DNA of 27,255 nucleotides from an uncultured Lachnospiraceae bacterium (GTDB taxonomy: Bacteria; Bacillota; Clostridia; Lachnospirales; Lachnospiraceae): assembly GCA_900544445.1 (NCBI GenBank), contig UQVK01000045.1:1-27255 (forward strand), in the 5' to 3' direction. The translations under genes were made by a program, and so were the position numbers. Below, in pieces: positions 1 to 7,490 of the stretch. Position 1 is the first letter of the stretch, and every line of letters starts with the position of its first letter. The notes under the pieces are model-generated. The model ran no database searches and had not been told where the DNA came from. It saw nothing but the letters and a program-made list of their open reading frames with translations.

Positions 1-10
1 GATTGCCGGG

Positions 11-37
11 AGAATCCCGCAAGCGGGATTCTTTTTT
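11..37 (+). terminator. Rho-independent terminator of an upstream plus-strand gene
   Basis: A 10-bp stem (arms 11-20 and 23-32, AGAATCCCGC against its complement) is followed by a T run at 32-37. It probably ends a plus-strand gene lying left of the window. The T run is also the left arm of the palindrome annotated next. Confidence 0.85.
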
Positions 38-138
38 ATATGATATGAAATTTTATTTCTTATCGTATGAAAAAAGACGCTCCGCTGTGGATGCGCACTT
101 AGCGCGCAGGCAATCGCCTGGCGAAAGACGGCTGCCTG
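32..138. repeat. Palindrome plus GC-rich hairpin repeat, copy A
   Basis: An imperfect inverted repeat (32-51 against 55-75: T6...GAAAT, TTT, ATTTC...A6) is followed by AAAAAAGACG and a GC-rich hairpin stretch with GATGCGCACT at 90-99. The same order recurs at 27140-27255: T run, palindrome centred on GAAAT/ATTTC, A run, GACG, GATGCGCACT, then GCGCGCA and a small hairpin. On the minus strand the A run becomes a T run behind the hairpins, so it may terminate the gene ending at 139. I infer a dispersed intergenic repeat at convergent gene ends; the right boundary is approximate. Confidence 0.6.
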
Positions 139-843
139 TCAGAAGTGCAGGCGCCGTCTGACCGCGTTCCGCAGACGCTTTCTGGAAATGATCGTGATCA
201 GTGCTGCGGCGATGATGGCGCAGGCGGTGAGAACGACGGCAGACCAGGTGAGCAGCAGAGGCATGGTGAGGAAATTCCGGACAAGCAGTTCGATCGCCAC
301 ACAGAGGATGGCGATTTCCACGAAAACATACAGCGCCATAGCCAGGAAGGAAGAGGAAACATGACGGTTTAAAAAGGCGGTGAGAATGGCGAGTGCTGTA
401 GCGATGGCCGTGATCGGCAGCGCGAGCGAGAGAAACCATTCCGTTGAGGGTGTGTTGAAGGTAATCAGATACTCATAGAGACTGACCGCAAGGCCGTCCA
501 GCAGCAGAGAAAAATAGATGGACAGTCTGGTGTACATGAAAACGGGGATGGCGGCAACCCAGAGGATGACGCAGGCTCCGATGATGTACAGAGACCAGAG
601 GGTGGAGTTAAAAACAAAAAAATTCAGCAGGCCGCAGGAAACGGAGGCGGCGATCAGAACCAGGGAGTAGAGAAGGATCACATCCCTGTTTTTGACAGGC
701 TCTACCTGTCCGCGTTCCTTCGGAAACGGAGGAACCGCTGCCTGATGAGTAACCTCATTGGGATTGATGACCGGCGTGTTGCATAAGGGGCAGCGGTCAA
801 GGGAATCGTCCAGCTTAACGCCGCAATTGACACAATATGACAT
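139..843 (-). CDS. Zinc-ribbon multi-pass membrane protein (DUF6320-like)
   Basis: A 234-residue protein. The N-terminus is a zinc ribbon with C4-x2-C7 and C18-x2-C21, then a hydrophilic linker to about residue 55, then about six hydrophobic segments filling the rest and a basic C-terminal tail. The start at 843 is chosen because the zinc ribbon begins there and GGAG lies 7 nt upstream; an in-frame ATG at 870 would add nine residues lying inside a hairpin. It sits 53 nt downstream of the acyltransferase gene and is likely cotranscribed with it. From memory this pairing matches DUF6320 proteins of Lachnospiraceae, which occur next to alcohol acetyltransferase-like proteins. No biochemical function is known to me; a membrane partner of the acyltransferase is an inference. 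Confidence 0.8.
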   Translation of the reverse strand: MSYCVNCGVKLDDSLDRCPLCNTPVINPNEVTHQAAVPPFPKERGQVEPVKNRDVILLYSLVLIAASVSCGLLNFFVFNSTLWSLYIIGACVILWVAAIPVFMYTRLSIYFSLLLDGLAVSLYEYLITFNTPSTEWFLSLALPITAIATALAILTAFLNRHVSSSFLAMALYVFVEIAILCVAIELLVRNFLTMPLLLTWSAVVLTACAIIAAALITIISRKRLRNAVRRRLHF

Positions 844-849
844 ATTTGC

Positions 850-879
850 TCCATTCCGCCGGCAGCGCACAGGGCCGGC
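850..879 (-). promoter_or_regulatory. GC hairpin abutting the ribosome binding site
   Basis: GCCGGC (858-863) and GCCGGC (874-879) form a 6-bp stem with a 10-nt loop. Read on the minus strand, GGAATGGAG follows the hairpin directly and leads into the ATG at 843. This resembles the ATGCCGC hairpin leaders found elsewhere in the window but lacks the ATGCCGC word. Confidence 0.5.
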
Positions 880-896
880 TTTTTTAAAGGCTGTTC

Positions 897-2234
897 TTAC
901 TCTTCGTGAAAAGTTCGGTTGCTTTCTATTTTTACCTGGATACCGTCCTCCACCAGCTTTCTGAAAAACAGTCGTTCCACATCCGCTTCAATGATGCAGC
1001 TTGCAAAATTGACGGTGAGGGTATCTTCAAAGCTCACGATAGCGCAGTTTGTGCGGGAGGAAAAGGGCTGGCCCATGTAGATATCAAAACGTTCGATATA
1101 AGGCTTCATGTCCTCCGGCACCTTCAGGGCTCCCATGTTGGTCAGGCCCGCGGAGGAATTTCTGTCCTGTACCCGGCGGTAAAAAGTGCGCACCACGATG
1201 TCCTTGATGAAAAGAGGAACGATGCGGATGAAGGGATTACGCTTCGTGGCCGCGTTTGTGGTGATGTCGCCGCGTAAGAATTTTTCATTGATGTAATAGC
1301 GCATGAAATTCCGCACTTCCGTGACGATTTCTTCAAAGGTATAGTTCCCAAGCCGGGGATCGATGGAAGGGTACACCATGGTGATGAAATTGCGCAGCGT
1401 CCGGGAAGGGAAAAAGCGCCTCAGATTCACAGGCAGGGCGATCCGGACGGGGTACAGACGGATATGCGGGTCCTGAAGCTGTTTGTTCAGAAGGGCATAG
1501 AGCAGCACGGAGTTAAGATATTCCGTGATGGTGGCCCCATACTTTTTCGCTGCCGCATTCACCTCTTTGACCGACATGATTCCATCGATGATATTGAAGG
1601 TGTGGAAGGGTTCCGGCGTACCGCGCACCCGGTAGGTTTTTTCTGCCGGTCTGGGGGGACATACCTGTGCGTTTGCATAGCGCATGTAGGCGTCCTCCAG
1701 CTCTTCCGGATCAGGCTCCTCATTGACATCGAGCACAAAATATCCATTGGAAATCTCTGCCCCGAGCAGGCGCAGGTATACTGCCGTGATGGTCTGCAGC
1801 ACGCACATTCCGCCGGTGCCGTCCCCGAGGCTGTGATGGCACTCCAGGGAAATCCTGCGGTCGTAATAGTAGATACGCAGCAGGTAACGGCTGCCGGCTT
1901 TGAAATACATGGGCATGCAGGGATTGGCAATATCCGGCCTGACAAAGGGGCCGGGCCGTGTATTTGGTTCCAGATAACGCCAGAAGAGTCCCTTATGAAT
2001 GGCTACCTTATAGGTGGGAAAGCGCTTCATCGCGATATCCACGGCTTCCTGAAGGACCTCGGGACGTATGGGTTCTTTCAGTAAGACGGAAAGACGGTAG
2101 ACGGAAGAAAAATTTTTCCTCTGCAGGGTAGGATAGACGGTAGCGGACAGATCCAGCCGGTACCAGTCTCTCTGCGTGCCGGGAGCAGAGATATTTTTTT
2201 TCTGTTTTTTTATGGAGTCTGTCTGAAAAGGCAT
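897..2234 (-). CDS. Alcohol acetyltransferase-like / condensation-fold acyltransferase
   Basis: A 445-residue protein of the CoA-dependent acyltransferase superfamily (condensation domains, chloramphenicol acetyltransferase-like, alcohol acetyltransferases). The key signature is HHSLGDG at residues 133-139, the HHxxxDG catalytic motif, where the second histidine is expected to act as general base. The frame is open for 114 codons further upstream, but the start at 2234 (MPFQTDS) has a GGAAG ribosome binding site and gives the usual family length. A promoter at 2331-2359 lies 97 nt upstream. It is followed by the zinc-ribbon membrane protein and stands opposite an alpha/beta hydrolase, so ester or acyl-group metabolism is plausible. 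Donor and acceptor substrates cannot be read from the sequence. Confidence 0.82.
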   Translation of the reverse strand: MPFQTDSIKKQKKNISAPGTQRDWYRLDLSATVYPTLQRKNFSSVYRLSVLLKEPIRPEVLQEAVDIAMKRFPTYKVAIHKGLFWRYLEPNTRPGPFVRPDIANPCMPMYFKAGSRYLLRIYYYDRRISLECHHSLGDGTGGMCVLQTITAVYLRLLGAEISNGYFVLDVNEEPDPEELEDAYMRYANAQVCPPRPAEKTYRVRGTPEPFHTFNIIDGIMSVKEVNAAAKKYGATITEYLNSVLLYALLNKQLQDPHIRLYPVRIALPVNLRRFFPSRTLRNFITMVYPSIDPRLGNYTFEEIVTEVRNFMRYYINEKFLRGDITTNAATKRNPFIRIVPLFIKDIVVRTFYRRVQDRNSSAGLTNMGALKVPEDMKPYIERFDIYMGQPFSSRTNCAIVSFEDTLTVNFASCIIEADVERLFFRKLVEDGIQVKIESNRTFHEE

Positions 2235-2616
2235 GCTTCTTCCTTTCAAATCCTGCCGACAGCGGTACATCGCTGTTATTGGTACTCTGATCAGAAAAAA
2301 TGCTGCGGCAGGGATATATTCTTTCATACAATTATAGGCTGTTTTAAAAAATGGCGCAAGTGACAGGTGGATGAGCCGGCAAATATGGCTGCAAATGGTT
2401 TTGCCCGGATATTCCGCCGGGAGACGGGAAAAGGATTGCTCAGGAATGCCTCTGTATTCATAAGTATATGGGGAATTTCTCCGCTTTACGCATAAAGGCT
2501 TCTGTGATAGGATTGGAAAAGATGCAGAATGGGAAAATGCAGAACAGAAAAAAGAGAGGAGAAAGCTGCAGACCACAGGAAAGTACCTGTTTGAGAAGCG
2601 GCGGAATGAGAGAAAA
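2235..2616. other. Divergent intergenic region between acyltransferase and hydrolase
   Basis: This 382-bp stretch holds no convincing gene. On the minus side it has the acyltransferase promoter and, in the leader, a small hairpin (ACAGCG 2259-2264 with CGCTGT 2271-2276). On the plus side a weak promoter candidate is TTTACG, 17 nt, TAGGAT just upstream of 2520. The region next to 2617 is purine-rich. Longer open frames here are extensions of the flanking genes. Confidence 0.6.
2331..2359 (-). promoter_or_regulatory. Sigma-A promoter of the acyltransferase operon
   Basis: On the minus strand: -35 TTGCGC (2359-2354), a 17-nt spacer, and a perfect -10 TATAAT (2336-2331). Transcription would start near 2324, giving a leader of about 90 nt. 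Confidence 0.7.
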
Positions 2617-3549
2617 ATGGCAATTTTTCGGAAAGCAAAGGTTGACGTAAAGGCAGGCCGTTCGCAGGAGCAGAATCAGAATCTGATGAAGCTGATCAAA
2701 AGGGTTCACAGTGTTGTGGAGCATGAGGATATCCAGAAGCACAGGCAGTCTCAGGATTCTTTCGGAGCGCTTCTGGGAAACAGCCGGGAAATGGATATTG
2801 AATCCGTGGAAGTGGAGGGAATGCACTGCGAATGGGTGCGGGTGCGCCGTCCGCATACGAAGAGGCGGGTGATTCTTTACTGTCACGGCGGCGGATATTC
2901 CACGGGAAGCTGCATCTATGCGAGAACGCTGACCACAAAACTTGCCGCCGCAGCTTCCATGGACGTGTTCTGCTTTGATTACAGGCTTGCGCCGGAGAAC
3001 CCTTATCCTGCGGCGCCCCAGGATGCCATGAAAGCATGGGATTATCTGATGCTACAGGGCTTCGGTGCGGCGGATGTGATCGTTGCGGGGGATTCCGCAG
3101 GGGGCAATCTGGCCCTTTCTCTGGTGCTGATGCTGAAGGAGCAGGGACGTTTCCTTCCCCGGGGACTGGTGCTGCTTTCTCCCTGGACGGACCTGACGGC
3201 TTCGGGAAAGAGCCATGAGAGCAGGGCGGAAGTGGACCCGGTTCTGGATGCGGAATATCTGCATGAAATGACGGAAAACTATGCGCATGGCGCGGACTGC
3301 CAGGATCCCCATATTTCTCCGCTTTTTGCGGATTTTACAGGCTTCCCGGCCGCCTATATCCAGGTGGGAGACAACGAAGTGCTGCTGAGCGATTCGTCCC
3401 GGCTGCAGAAGAATATGCACCGTGCGGGCGTACCGGTGAGACTGGATGTATTTGAAGGAATGTGGCATGTTTTTCAGATGTCTCCATTTAAGACGGCGAT
3501 GGAGGCAATGGACCGGTGTGCGGAATTTATCCTGGAGATCTGCGGATAA
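2617..3549 (+). CDS. Alpha/beta hydrolase, hormone-sensitive lipase (HSL) family
   Basis: A 310-residue serine hydrolase of the HSL/Abhydrolase_3 family. Visible motifs are the oxyanion-hole HGGG at 90-93 (HGGGYSTGS), the nucleophile elbow GDSAGG at 158-163 with Ser160, an acidic residue in GDNEVLLSD (Asp252 or Glu254), and His284 in GMWHVF. The triad appears complete and the length is normal. No signal peptide is seen, so it should be cytoplasmic, hydrolysing short-chain esters or a related acyl substrate. The start at 2617 has a GAGAG ribosome binding site. It is divergent from the acyltransferase/zinc-ribbon pair; a functional link (acyl addition and removal) is an inference from position. 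Confidence 0.9.
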   Translation: MAIFRKAKVDVKAGRSQEQNQNLMKLIKRVHSVVEHEDIQKHRQSQDSFGALLGNSREMDIESVEVEGMHCEWVRVRRPHTKRRVILYCHGGGYSTGSCIYARTLTTKLAAAASMDVFCFDYRLAPENPYPAAPQDAMKAWDYLMLQGFGAADVIVAGDSAGGNLALSLVLMLKEQGRFLPRGLVLLSPWTDLTASGKSHESRAEVDPVLDAEYLHEMTENYAHGADCQDPHISPLFADFTGFPAAYIQVGDNEVLLSDSSRLQKNMHRAGVPVRLDVFEGMWHVFQMSPFKTAMEAMDRCAEFILEICG

Positions 3550-3556
3550 AAAAGAT

Positions 3557-3611
3557 TTGACCGGCCGGCTCCGATATGTTACACTTCAATACATACCAGA
3601 AGAATGTATTG
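3557..3611 (+). promoter_or_regulatory. tetR promoter with overlapping inverted-repeat operator
   Basis: -35 TTGACC (3557-3562), a 17-nt spacer and -10 TACACT (3580-3585). Just downstream, over the expected start of transcription, CAATACAT (3587-3594) and ATGTATTG (3604-3611) form a perfect 8-bp inverted repeat with a 9-nt spacer. The placement fits autorepression by the TetR protein encoded at 3640. Confidence 0.65.
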
Positions 3612-3639
3612 AGAATTTTCAGGAAAGGAGAGGCTGATA

Positions 3640-4305
3640 ATGGCGCGGAACAAATATCCGGAGATCACGGTGGAGCGGATTCTGGACGCCGCCCAGCGGC
3701 TGTTTCTGGAAAAGGGCTATGAGAACACCACGATCCAGGATATCGTGGACGAGCTGGACGGGCTGACCAAGGGAGCGGTTTACCACCATTTCAAATCCAA
3801 GGAGGAAATCATGGATGCGGTGGGGGACCGGATGTTTGAGGAAAACAACCCCTTTGAGGCCGTCATGGGCCGGAATGATCTGAACGGCCTGGAAAAGATC
3901 AGGGAGATGATACGGCTGAATCAGTCCGATCGGGACAGACAGGATATGAATATCCAGTCCATTCCCATCCTGAAGAACCCCAGGGTGCTGGCGGGCATGA
4001 TCGACGCCAACCGCCGGGTGCTGACGCCGTATTTTTACCGGCTGATCGAGGAGGGGAACCGGGACGGCTCGATCCATACGGAGTATGCAAGGGAGTTGTC
4101 CGAGCTGATCCCGATCCTCACCAGCCTGTGGCTTGCTCCTTCCGTTTTCCCCGCTCCTGCGGAGCAGATGCTTCATAAGTTCCGGTTCATCGGGGAGATG
4201 CTGGACCGGATGGGCCTTCCCGTCATCGACGAGGAGATTCTGGGCCTGGCGGAAAGCTATTTCAGGGAATTTGAGGCCGCTGAGGAGAAGAGAGCGGAGG
4301 AATAA
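3640..4305 (+). CDS. TetR/AcrR family transcriptional regulator
   Basis: A 221-residue protein with a typical TetR N-terminal DNA-binding domain. The helix-turn-helix lies at about residues 31-52 (TTIQDIVDELDGLTKGAVYHHF read in pieces: TTIQDIVDEL then GAVYHHF), preceded by AAQRLFLEKGYENT. The C-terminal ligand-binding part is helical and not matched to a specific class. The start at 3640 has an AGGAGAGG ribosome binding site. It lies immediately upstream of a degraded ABC transporter and an MFS exporter, the usual context of a repressor of a drug or metabolite efflux operon. Inverted repeats lie over its own promoter and upstream of the transporter genes, so auto- and operon repression are likely. 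Confidence 0.92.
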   Translation: MARNKYPEITVERILDAAQRLFLEKGYENTTIQDIVDELDGLTKGAVYHHFKSKEEIMDAVGDRMFEENNPFEAVMGRNDLNGLEKIREMIRLNQSDRDRQDMNIQSIPILKNPRVLAGMIDANRRVLTPYFYRLIEEGNRDGSIHTEYARELSELIPILTSLWLAPSVFPAPAEQMLHKFRFIGEMLDRMGLPVIDEEILGLAESYFREFEAAEEKRAEE

Positions 4306-4329
4306 GTATTCCGGGAATGAAAAAAGGTG

Positions 4330-4367
4330 CCGTTACCGTTCATCGGTGTATCGGTGAATGGTAACGG
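4330..4367 (+). other. Strong 13-bp hairpin downstream of tetR
   Basis: Arms 4330-4342 (CCGTTACCGTTCA) and 4355-4367 (TGAATGGTAACGG) pair over 13 positions with one G-T wobble and a 12-nt loop. No T run follows, so it is not a standard terminator. A weaker GCCC/GGGC stem with a T7 run lies at about 4382-4409. The hairpin may protect the tetR 3' end or act as a protein-binding palindrome. Confidence 0.5.
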
Positions 4368-4418
4368 AACATGGAAGAAAAGCCCGATTGATGGAGAGGG
4401 CATTTTTTTAGAGAAAAA

Positions 4419-4493
4419 ACATACCTTTCAAAGGTATGTAAACGGGCGAAGCCCTATATTTTTTGGAATAATACATACATTCAAAAGGTATTA
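4419..4493 (+). promoter_or_regulatory. Two operator-like palindromes before the efflux genes
   Basis: The first site (4419-4439) is a perfect palindrome: ACATACCTTT, one central base, AAAGGTATGT. The second (4473-4493) has the same length and shares 16 of 21 positions with it but is imperfect. Their centres are 54 bp apart, and they lie 77 and 23 nt upstream of the ATG at 4516. They are probably TetR-type operators. No clear -35/-10 pair is visible nearby. Confidence 0.6.
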
Positions 4494-4515
4494 AAAAGAA
4501 AGCGAGGAGGTCATG

Positions 4516-5373
4516 ATGAGCGACACAGTGATAACCAGACAACTGACACGGGCCTTTGGAGGAAGGGAGGTGGTGAAGGAGGTGAACCTGCGGGTGGAGC
4601 AGGGAAGCATCTACGGACTGATCGGCCGGAATGATGAAAAGAAATGGCGGAAACGTCTGCGGCCTGAAAACGCTCATCGCCTTGAGGCCGCAAAAGGGAA
4701 TCTGCGTCCCTTCCATCTGGCTTCGGGCATCATCGCTCTCTGCCTGCTGGGAATGCTCTACCTGCTTGCAGCCATTCCCCATTTTGATCCGGCAGATGCC
4801 GAAGAGGCGCTTTTTGTCACCTATGAGGGACTTGGCGTCATGAACGGGGTGCTCGCCATGGTGGCCTTTGCCATTCTGGCAGCTGTTCTGGGAAGCAGGA
4901 TGGTGGTGGAGGAATATCGGGGAAGGAGAGCGGTGCTGCTTCTTTCCTGGCCGGTTCCGGGACGGCGGCTGATGGGAGTGAAGCTGCTTGCGGTTTCCGG
5001 TTACGCGGCGGGCGCCATGCTTTTGTGCGGCTGCGGGGTACTTGGAATTTTCTTTCTGACGGAAGGAATGTTTCCTCTGTGTGCGGACCGGCTGGACGGC
5101 GAAGCGGTGTTAAAAGCGGTTTTCTTTCTTGCCGTCTGTACGGTGATGGCGGCGGATCTGGGGCTGGTCTCCATTTGGATCGGGTTTGTGAAAAAATCGG
5201 TTCCTGCTGCGGTGGTGGCGTCCGTCCTGCTGGTTTCCGCTGCCTGTCAGCTTGCCTTCGCAGCAATGATGATACCGGCGGCACTTCCGGCAGGGGCGGC
5301 GCTTACAACGGCTGCGGCGGCGCCGGCTGTGTTGATCTGCTCAGACGGGCGGAAGAAATGGAGGGATAGATGA
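4516..5373 (+). CDS. Chimeric ABC transporter remnant: ATPase N-terminus fused to ABC-2 permease
   Basis: Residues 1 to about 39 match the start of a bacitracin/antibiotic-type ABC ATPase (ITRQLTRAFGGREVVKEVNL, then GSIYGLIGRN), where GLIGRN should continue into the Walker A sequence GAGKTT. Instead it changes at about 4627-4633 to a short basic stretch and then a six-helix ABC-2 permease body (from about LRPFHLASGIIALCLLG) to the end. Walker A, signature and Walker B are all missing. The normal order tetR-ATPase-permease has apparently been collapsed by deletion of most of the ATPase. ATGATGAAAAG at 4631 may be the original permease start in another frame. ATG 4516 is preferred to 4513 because AGGAGG ends 5 nt before it. 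Export by this product alone is unlikely; no intact ATPase gene lies nearby. Confidence 0.75.
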   Translation: MSDTVITRQLTRAFGGREVVKEVNLRVEQGSIYGLIGRNDEKKWRKRLRPENAHRLEAAKGNLRPFHLASGIIALCLLGMLYLLAAIPHFDPADAEEALFVTYEGLGVMNGVLAMVAFAILAAVLGSRMVVEEYRGRRAVLLLSWPVPGRRLMGVKLLAVSGYAAGAMLLCGCGVLGIFFLTEGMFPLCADRLDGEAVLKAVFFLAVCTVMAADLGLVSIWIGFVKKSVPAAVVASVLLVSAACQLAFAAMMIPAALPAGAALTTAAAAPAVLICSDGRKKWRDR

Positions 5374-6644
5374 AAGAAAAGCTTTTCAACAGAAATTTTA
5401 CCCTGCTTCTGCTGGGGCAGGTCTTTTCCCTGATCGGGAACTATACGCTGAAGTTCGCCCTTTCCATGTATGTGCTGGAACGAACGGGCTCGGCGGCCAT
5501 TTTTGCCGGGCTTCTGGCAGTGGCCACGGTGCCGCAGGTGCTCCTTGCGCCCATCGGGGGGCTGCTCGCGGACCGGCTGAACCGGAGAAACATGATGGTG
5601 GCGCTGGATGCGCTTTCGGGAACGGCGGTTTTTCTCACATTCCTTGGAAGCGGAGGACTTCATGAAACCGGAGGCTTTCATGTGATGAGTCAGGAGGGAC
5701 CGTCTCTGCTTCTCATCAGCATCCTGCAGGTGGTTCTGGGAATTCTCGGAGCCTTTGAATCTCCTACGGTGCAGGCATGTGTGCCGCAGATGCAGACGGG
5801 AGAAAATCTGTTGAAGGGAAATGCGGCGGTCAGCCAGATCCAGGCAGTCGCCGGACTGGTCACGCCCTTTCTGGGAAGCCTCTTTTATACGGCATTCGGC
5901 ATCCGGCCCGTGCTTGCCGTGTGTGCGGCCTGCTTTTTTCTGACGGCCCTGCTGGAATGCTTCATCCGCCTTTCCCATCAGAAGCGGCCCGGCGGACAGA
6001 AGATCAGGCAGATACTGCGGCAGGATCTGGGGGAAAGCATGGATTTTCTGCTGAAAAAACGTCCGGAGGTGTTCCGGCTGCTCCTTTTGGCAGCGCTGGC
6101 CAGTTTCTTCGTCGTGGGGACGGCGGTGGTGGGCCTGCCCTTTCTGGTGAGAAATGTGCTGGGTCTGTCCGCCAATCATTACGGAGCGGCGGAGAGCCTG
6201 ATGGGGGGAGCTTCCGTCGCCGGAGCGCTGGCGGTGGGGATGCTGGCCGGAAGGCTTCGGGAAAAAGGCCTGCAGAGCCTGTTAATTGCGGTGGGAGCGG
6301 TTCTGATTCCGGCGGGGGCGGCATTCCTCCTGCCTCTTTCCACCGGCGTCAGATATCTGATCCTGCTTGTCTGCTTCTGTATCGCACAGGCGGTCTGCAG
6401 CATGTTTTCCATCCTGGCGCTGTCCATGATACAGGAGAGCACGCCGGAACATCTGACCGGAAAGATCATGGCCTGTGTGATCGCTCTATCCACCTGCGCC
6501 CAGCCCGTCGGGCAGGTGGTTTACGGCCTGCTGTTCGATCTGTCAGCCGGCAGCACCTGGCTGGTCCTTCTTCCCACCGCTGCAGTTCTGATTGCTCTGG
6601 GCGGCCTGTCCGCCGGATTCCTGCAGCGCTTCGCAAAGGAATAG
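5370..6644 (+). CDS. MFS transporter, macrolide-efflux (Mef)-like
   Basis: A 424-residue major facilitator with about twelve hydrophobic segments. It starts with the typical NRNFTLLLLGQVFSLIGNYTLKFALSMYV helix (seen in pieces) and carries motif A as GGLLADRLNRR at residues 63-73. The overall look is that of the Mef-like/enterobactin-exporter-type MFS group, expected to export a drug or metabolite using the proton gradient. Its ATG overlaps the stop of the ABC permease (ATGA), so the two are translationally coupled and probably controlled by the TetR protein upstream. With the ABC transporter broken, this is the only apparently intact exporter of the operon. The substrate is not known. Confidence 0.88.
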   Translation: MKEKLFNRNFTLLLLGQVFSLIGNYTLKFALSMYVLERTGSAAIFAGLLAVATVPQVLLAPIGGLLADRLNRRNMMVALDALSGTAVFLTFLGSGGLHETGGFHVMSQEGPSLLLISILQVVLGILGAFESPTVQACVPQMQTGENLLKGNAAVSQIQAVAGLVTPFLGSLFYTAFGIRPVLAVCAACFFLTALLECFIRLSHQKRPGGQKIRQILRQDLGESMDFLLKKRPEVFRLLLLAALASFFVVGTAVVGLPFLVRNVLGLSANHYGAAESLMGGASVAGALAVGMLAGRLREKGLQSLLIAVGAVLIPAGAAFLLPLSTGVRYLILLVCFCIAQAVCSMFSILALSMIQESTPEHLTGKIMACVIALSTCAQPVGQVVYGLLFDLSAGSTWLVLLPTAAVLIALGGLSAGFLQRFAKE

Positions 6645-6684
6645 GAAAAGCCGGCAATTTGAGCCGACTCAAGGAAGGTATCAG

Positions 6685-6710
6685 GCTGGCCGGAGTTTTC
6701 TGCGGCCAGC
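6685..6710. other. Hairpin between convergent genes
   Basis: GCTGGCCG (6685-6692) and CGGCCAGC (6703-6710) form an 8-bp stem with a 10-nt loop in the 68-bp gap between the convergent MFS and lipoprotein genes. No T run follows on either strand, so termination here is uncertain. Confidence 0.4.
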
Positions 6711-6712
6711 GC

Positions 6713-7474
6713 CTATTCCGAAAGGGTGTTTTCTGCTGATTCATTTTTTACAAACTGATACCCGTTCTCCGTTTCCCTGAGCGTGACCGTGAGAGCGGAA
6801 TCACTGGCGCCATCCCCGAAACCGGGGATATGACAGGAAAGAGTGACCATGCCGTCCGCGCTTCGGAGGCCGCTGTCACAGACGACACCCGACATGTTCG
6901 TGTCTCCGTGCTGGGTCATCCAGATGTCATATTCTTCCAGATACGTCCACCAGGAAGGCGGCTGAAAGTCAGAAAACCCAAAGCCTGTTTTTTCCAGAAG
7001 AAACCCGTCGATCTGGGCGGTGGTCAGACGGATGGTATCGGTGAAAATCTCTCCTGCCTGCGCTTCATAAGCCTGTCTGAGCTCGTCTGTCAGCGGCTGC
7101 TGCTCAAGGCCGGCGCCGTTATACAGAATTTCATTCAGATCGGCCTGCCGTACATCCTCATAGGTACAGCAGAGAAAACCGTTATTCGCCACGTCGTTGA
7201 GAAAGCTTTCGAAAACGGCGAGCTCTTCCGGTAAGAGCGTGCCTTCCGTTTCGGGTACAGTTTCCGCAGGGAGAGTATCGTCCGCAGGAATCGTGCCTTC
7301 CGTTATCGAATCAGCAGAGGGCATTTCCTGCCATGTTTCTGTCTCTGCCTGGGAAAAGGCTTCGGAAGCCGCCATTTCCCAGTTTTCTTTCATCCGTGCC
7401 ACCCAGTCTCCGCAGCCGGCACAAACGGACAGAGCGAGGCAGACGGTACCCAGGATCAGCCATTTCTTTTTCAT
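6713..7474 (-). CDS. Putative lipoprotein of unknown function
   Basis: A 253-residue protein. The first 21 residues are a lipoprotein-type signal: KKK, a hydrophobic core and C18-A-G-C21, with Cys21 as the likely lipidated residue. The -3 position is Cys instead of the usual Leu/Val/Ile, so the lipobox is slightly atypical. An acidic Thr/Glu/Pro-rich linker spans about residues 35-78, followed by a mixed domain with Trp-rich SWWTYLEEYDIWM and a C-terminal part with beta character. The start at 7474 has GGAGG 5 to 7 nt upstream, better than the in-frame ATG at 7486. It is last in the VOC-metallophosphoesterase-Nudix operon, 16 nt behind the Nudix gene. I do not recognise the family. Confidence 0.72.
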   Translation of the reverse strand: MKKKWLILGTVCLALSVCAGCGDWVARMKENWEMAASEAFSQAETETWQEMPSADSITEGTIPADDTLPAETVPETEGTLLPEELAVFESFLNDVANNGFLCCTYEDVRQADLNEILYNGAGLEQQPLTDELRQAYEAQAGEIFTDTIRLTTAQIDGFLLEKTGFGFSDFQPPSWWTYLEEYDIWMTQHGDTNMSGVVCDSGLRSADGMVTLSCHIPGFGDGASDSALTVTLRETENGYQFVKNESAENTLSE

Positions 7475-7490
7475 TCCAGCCTCCATTTTC

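Noticed and set aside
5247..6179. Minus-strand frame opposite the MFS gene
   Set aside because: No ribosome binding site and low-complexity basic composition; the MFS reading on the plus strand is unambiguous.
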